Positions 62,617 to 64,000 of a stretch of DNA of 64,000 nucleotides are shown here, piece after piece. Numbering within the stretch: position 1 is the first letter of the stretch; every line of letters starts with the position of its first letter. The translations under genes were made by a program, and so were the position numbers. Source of the stretch: Hyphomonas sp. CY54-11-8. GTDB lineage: Bacteria > Pseudomonadota > Alphaproteobacteria > Caulobacterales > Hyphomonadaceae. Below the pieces are notes generated by a model. It was not told the origin of the DNA. It saw only the letters and a list, made by a program, of their open reading frames with translations, and made no database searches. The stretch is taken from the NCBI RefSeq assembly GCF_000682735.1, contig NZ_AWFD01000003.1, forward strand, positions 83,002 to 147,001. Reading direction: 5' to 3'.

Positions 62617-64000
62617 ATGTCTCTGCTCGAGCGTGTCGTTCGTGCCCATCGTTGCCGTTCTACCCATCACTATATTGCACTCGATGCCCTTTCGCTGATT
62701 GGCGGGGAGCAGGGGGAGGCCTGGAAGGCCATCTTCCTGGTCCATCATGAGCACCTGCTGGCGGGTGCGAAGGCGCCGGATGCGAAGTTCAAGGACTTCA
62801 AGAACCACGTCTGTCACGTGAATGAAGGCCGCTGGGGCGGCGCCCCCGACAAGGCCATGGAGTGGTATGCCCGCTCGGTCGAATTCCTCCGTGCGAAGAA
62901 ATGGAGCAAGGCGGCCTACGCGCTCGGCGTGCTGAGCCATTATTACGCTGACCCGATCCAGCCTTTCCACACCGGGCAGACCGAGGAAGAGGGCGTCATC
63001 CACCGCGCCGTCGAATGGTCCATCGCCAAGAGCCGCGACGTGATCGACGAGATTATCGAAGCGAACGGCTATCCGGACATTCAGATTCCGGACGGACCGG
63101 GTTTCGTCGCCGAAATGGTCGTCGAAGGCGCGACCCTTTCGAACACGTACTATAACACCTTCATCGACCACTATAATCTCGAGCGCGGCGTCTCCCATCC
63201 GCCGTCCGGCCTCGATGAGACGATGCGCGAAGGTATTGCGGAACTCGTCGCCTACGCCACGGCAGGCTTCGCTGCGCTGCTGACGCAGGCTGTCGAAGAG
63301 GCTGCCGTCGCGCCGCCGAAGGCGCATCTGACATTGCAGGGCTATATCGAAACGCTCGACATTCCGCTCCGCTGGATCACGGCGAAGCTCGCCGATGTGA
63401 ACGACCGCGCGCAGGTCGAGCGGATGTACAAGGAATTCAAGAAGACCGGCAAGGTGATCAAGACCCTGCCGGAAGACGACAAGATCATCCGCAAGAAGCA
63501 CGCAGCACAGGTGCTCCGTGTGCCGCTGAAGGAACTCGACAAGCAGGAAATCCGCCAGATCGGCATGGCCCATGTGCTGCCGGAAGGAGAGGTCCCGGCG
63601 ATCGTGGAGGAACCGGAAGTCGAAATCGTCGAAGAGGACATCATCCTCGACCAAGCTGCCGAGATCGAAGCTGACGTTGAAGAGATCGACGTCGACGAAA
63701 TCGAGGCCGGTGAAGTCGAAGCAGAAGCTGGAGATGCCGAGGCTGACACTGAAGAAGAGCTGATCCTCGATGAAGCAGACCTTGCGGCCATCGAAGCGGC
63801 GGGACTGGACGTGGACGGCGAGACGGAAGAAGAAGCCGAGCTCAGCGCTGGCGACGACGAGGACGAGAACGACGATGAGTACGAGTCCGATGAAGATGAG
63901 GATGAGTACGAAGACGAGGACGACGACGACGAAGACGAAGACGAAGACTTCGACGAAGACGAGGATGATGAGGAATACGACGAGGACGATGAGTCCGACG
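62617..64000 (+). CDS. Phospholipase C-like protein with acidic tail (partial, 3' end missing)
   Basis: Open from ATG 62617 to the window end (at least 461 aa). The first 235 residues look like a zinc-dependent phospholipase C / S1-P1 nuclease fold: HH at 17-18, HH at 43-44, then LSHYYADPIQPFHTG (107-120) and IHRAVEW (His129), a set of His and Asp ligands for zinc. No signal peptide is seen. A Lys-rich helical region (about 240-320) follows, and from about 330 the chain is strongly acidic, with the last 50 visible residues nearly all Asp and Glu. The GAGGAG ribosome-binding site is in a hairpin. Substrate and role are unknown. Confidence 0.82.
   Translation, partial: MSLLERVVRAHRCRSTHHYIALDALSLIGGEQGEAWKAIFLVHHEHLLAGAKAPDAKFKDFKNHVCHVNEGRWGGAPDKAMEWYARSVEFLRAKKWSKAAYALGVLSHYYADPIQPFHTGQTEEEGVIHRAVEWSIAKSRDVIDEIIEANGYPDIQIPDGPGFVAEMVVEGATLSNTYYNTFIDHYNLERGVSHPPSGLDETMREGIAELVAYATAGFAALLTQAVEEAAVAPPKAHLTLQGYIETLDIPLRWITAKLADVNDRAQVERMYKEFKKTGKVIKTLPEDDKIIRKKHAAQVLRVPLKELDKQEIRQIGMAHVLPEGEVPAIVEEPEVEIVEEDIILDQAAEIEADVEEIDVDEIEAGEVEAEAGDAEADTEEELILDEADLAAIEAAGLDVDGETEEEAELSAGDDEDENDDEYESDEDEDEYEDEDDDDEDEDEDFDEDEDDEEYDEDDESD

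Noticed and set aside
61154..63654. Two long - strand frames opposite the second acyl-CoA dehydrogenase and the acidic-tailed protein
   Set aside because: The + strand products have clear domain motifs; the antisense translations show none.
63600..64000. Asp/Glu-coding repeats read as a possible CRISPR or tandem repeat array
   Set aside because: Repeat units are codon-level and irregular, with an intact reading frame; they are the acidic tail of a protein.

Overview
The window reads as a gene-dense chromosomal segment of an alphaproteobacterium, most likely in the Hyphomonadaceae/Caulobacterales area. The support is high and even G+C by eye, the glnD-murJ-trpS and nfuA/tsaB/rimI/fur neighbourhoods, a DUF1489 gene, UrcA- and CC_3452-like small secreted proteins, many acyl-CoA and lipid enzymes, and one perfect CtrA-type box. 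I see no rRNA, tRNA, IS element, phage, CRISPR array or plasmid function, and no gene-free stretch longer than 300 bases.

Layout. 1-3.9 kb: an unknown gene, AMP nucleosidase, a membrane protein and a SYLF-domain lipoprotein. 3.9-12.3 kb: a mostly housekeeping run on the + strand (tyrosine phosphatase, dnaX-ybaB, rmuC, def, a quinone-type oxidoreductase, fmt, a GNAT enzyme, truA). 12.3-20 kb: an APC permease and a copper-type P-ATPase on the - strand, an acyl-CoA dehydrogenase coupled to an EthD-like gene, a CPBP protease with a decayed EthD fragment beside it, and a BON-MscS channel. 20-30.5 kb: methionine gamma-lyase with a divergent Lrp regulator, then glnD, murJ, trpS, a copper chaperone, a CtrA-box-preceded membrane protein, nfuA and a RutE-like nitroreductase. 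30.5-36 kb: tsaB-rimI, a dienelactone hydrolase, an alkylation-repair pair (ogt-ycaQ), fur, a secreted unknown and DUF1489. 36-47.7 kb: an EamA transporter, a Baeyer-Villiger-type monooxygenase, a TadG-like von Willebrand protein, a TauE permease, then on the - strand a compact DUF3604 / anchored peptidyl-prolyl isomerase / HupE operon preceded by a leucine-dehydrogenase, universal-stress-protein and unknown-gene group. 48-57 kb: TrkH, a disordered Pro/Glu-rich protein, a thioredoxin-like lipoprotein, an OprP-type porin, thiolase and ATP-type PEP carboxykinase. 56.5-64 kb: a four-gene operon with haloalkane dehalogenase, then VOC, ExoD, two small secreted proteins with matching promoters, a second acyl-CoA dehydrogenase and a phospholipase-C-like protein with an extremely acidic tail that runs off the window.

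The genes suggest an aerobic heterotroph that handles fatty acids, branched-chain and sulfur amino acids, ketones and halogenated organics, with copper and other metal homeostasis. The least explained parts are the DUF3604-PPIase-HupE operon, the twin promoters of the two small secreted proteins, and the acidic-tailed protein whose ribosome-binding site lies inside a strong hairpin.
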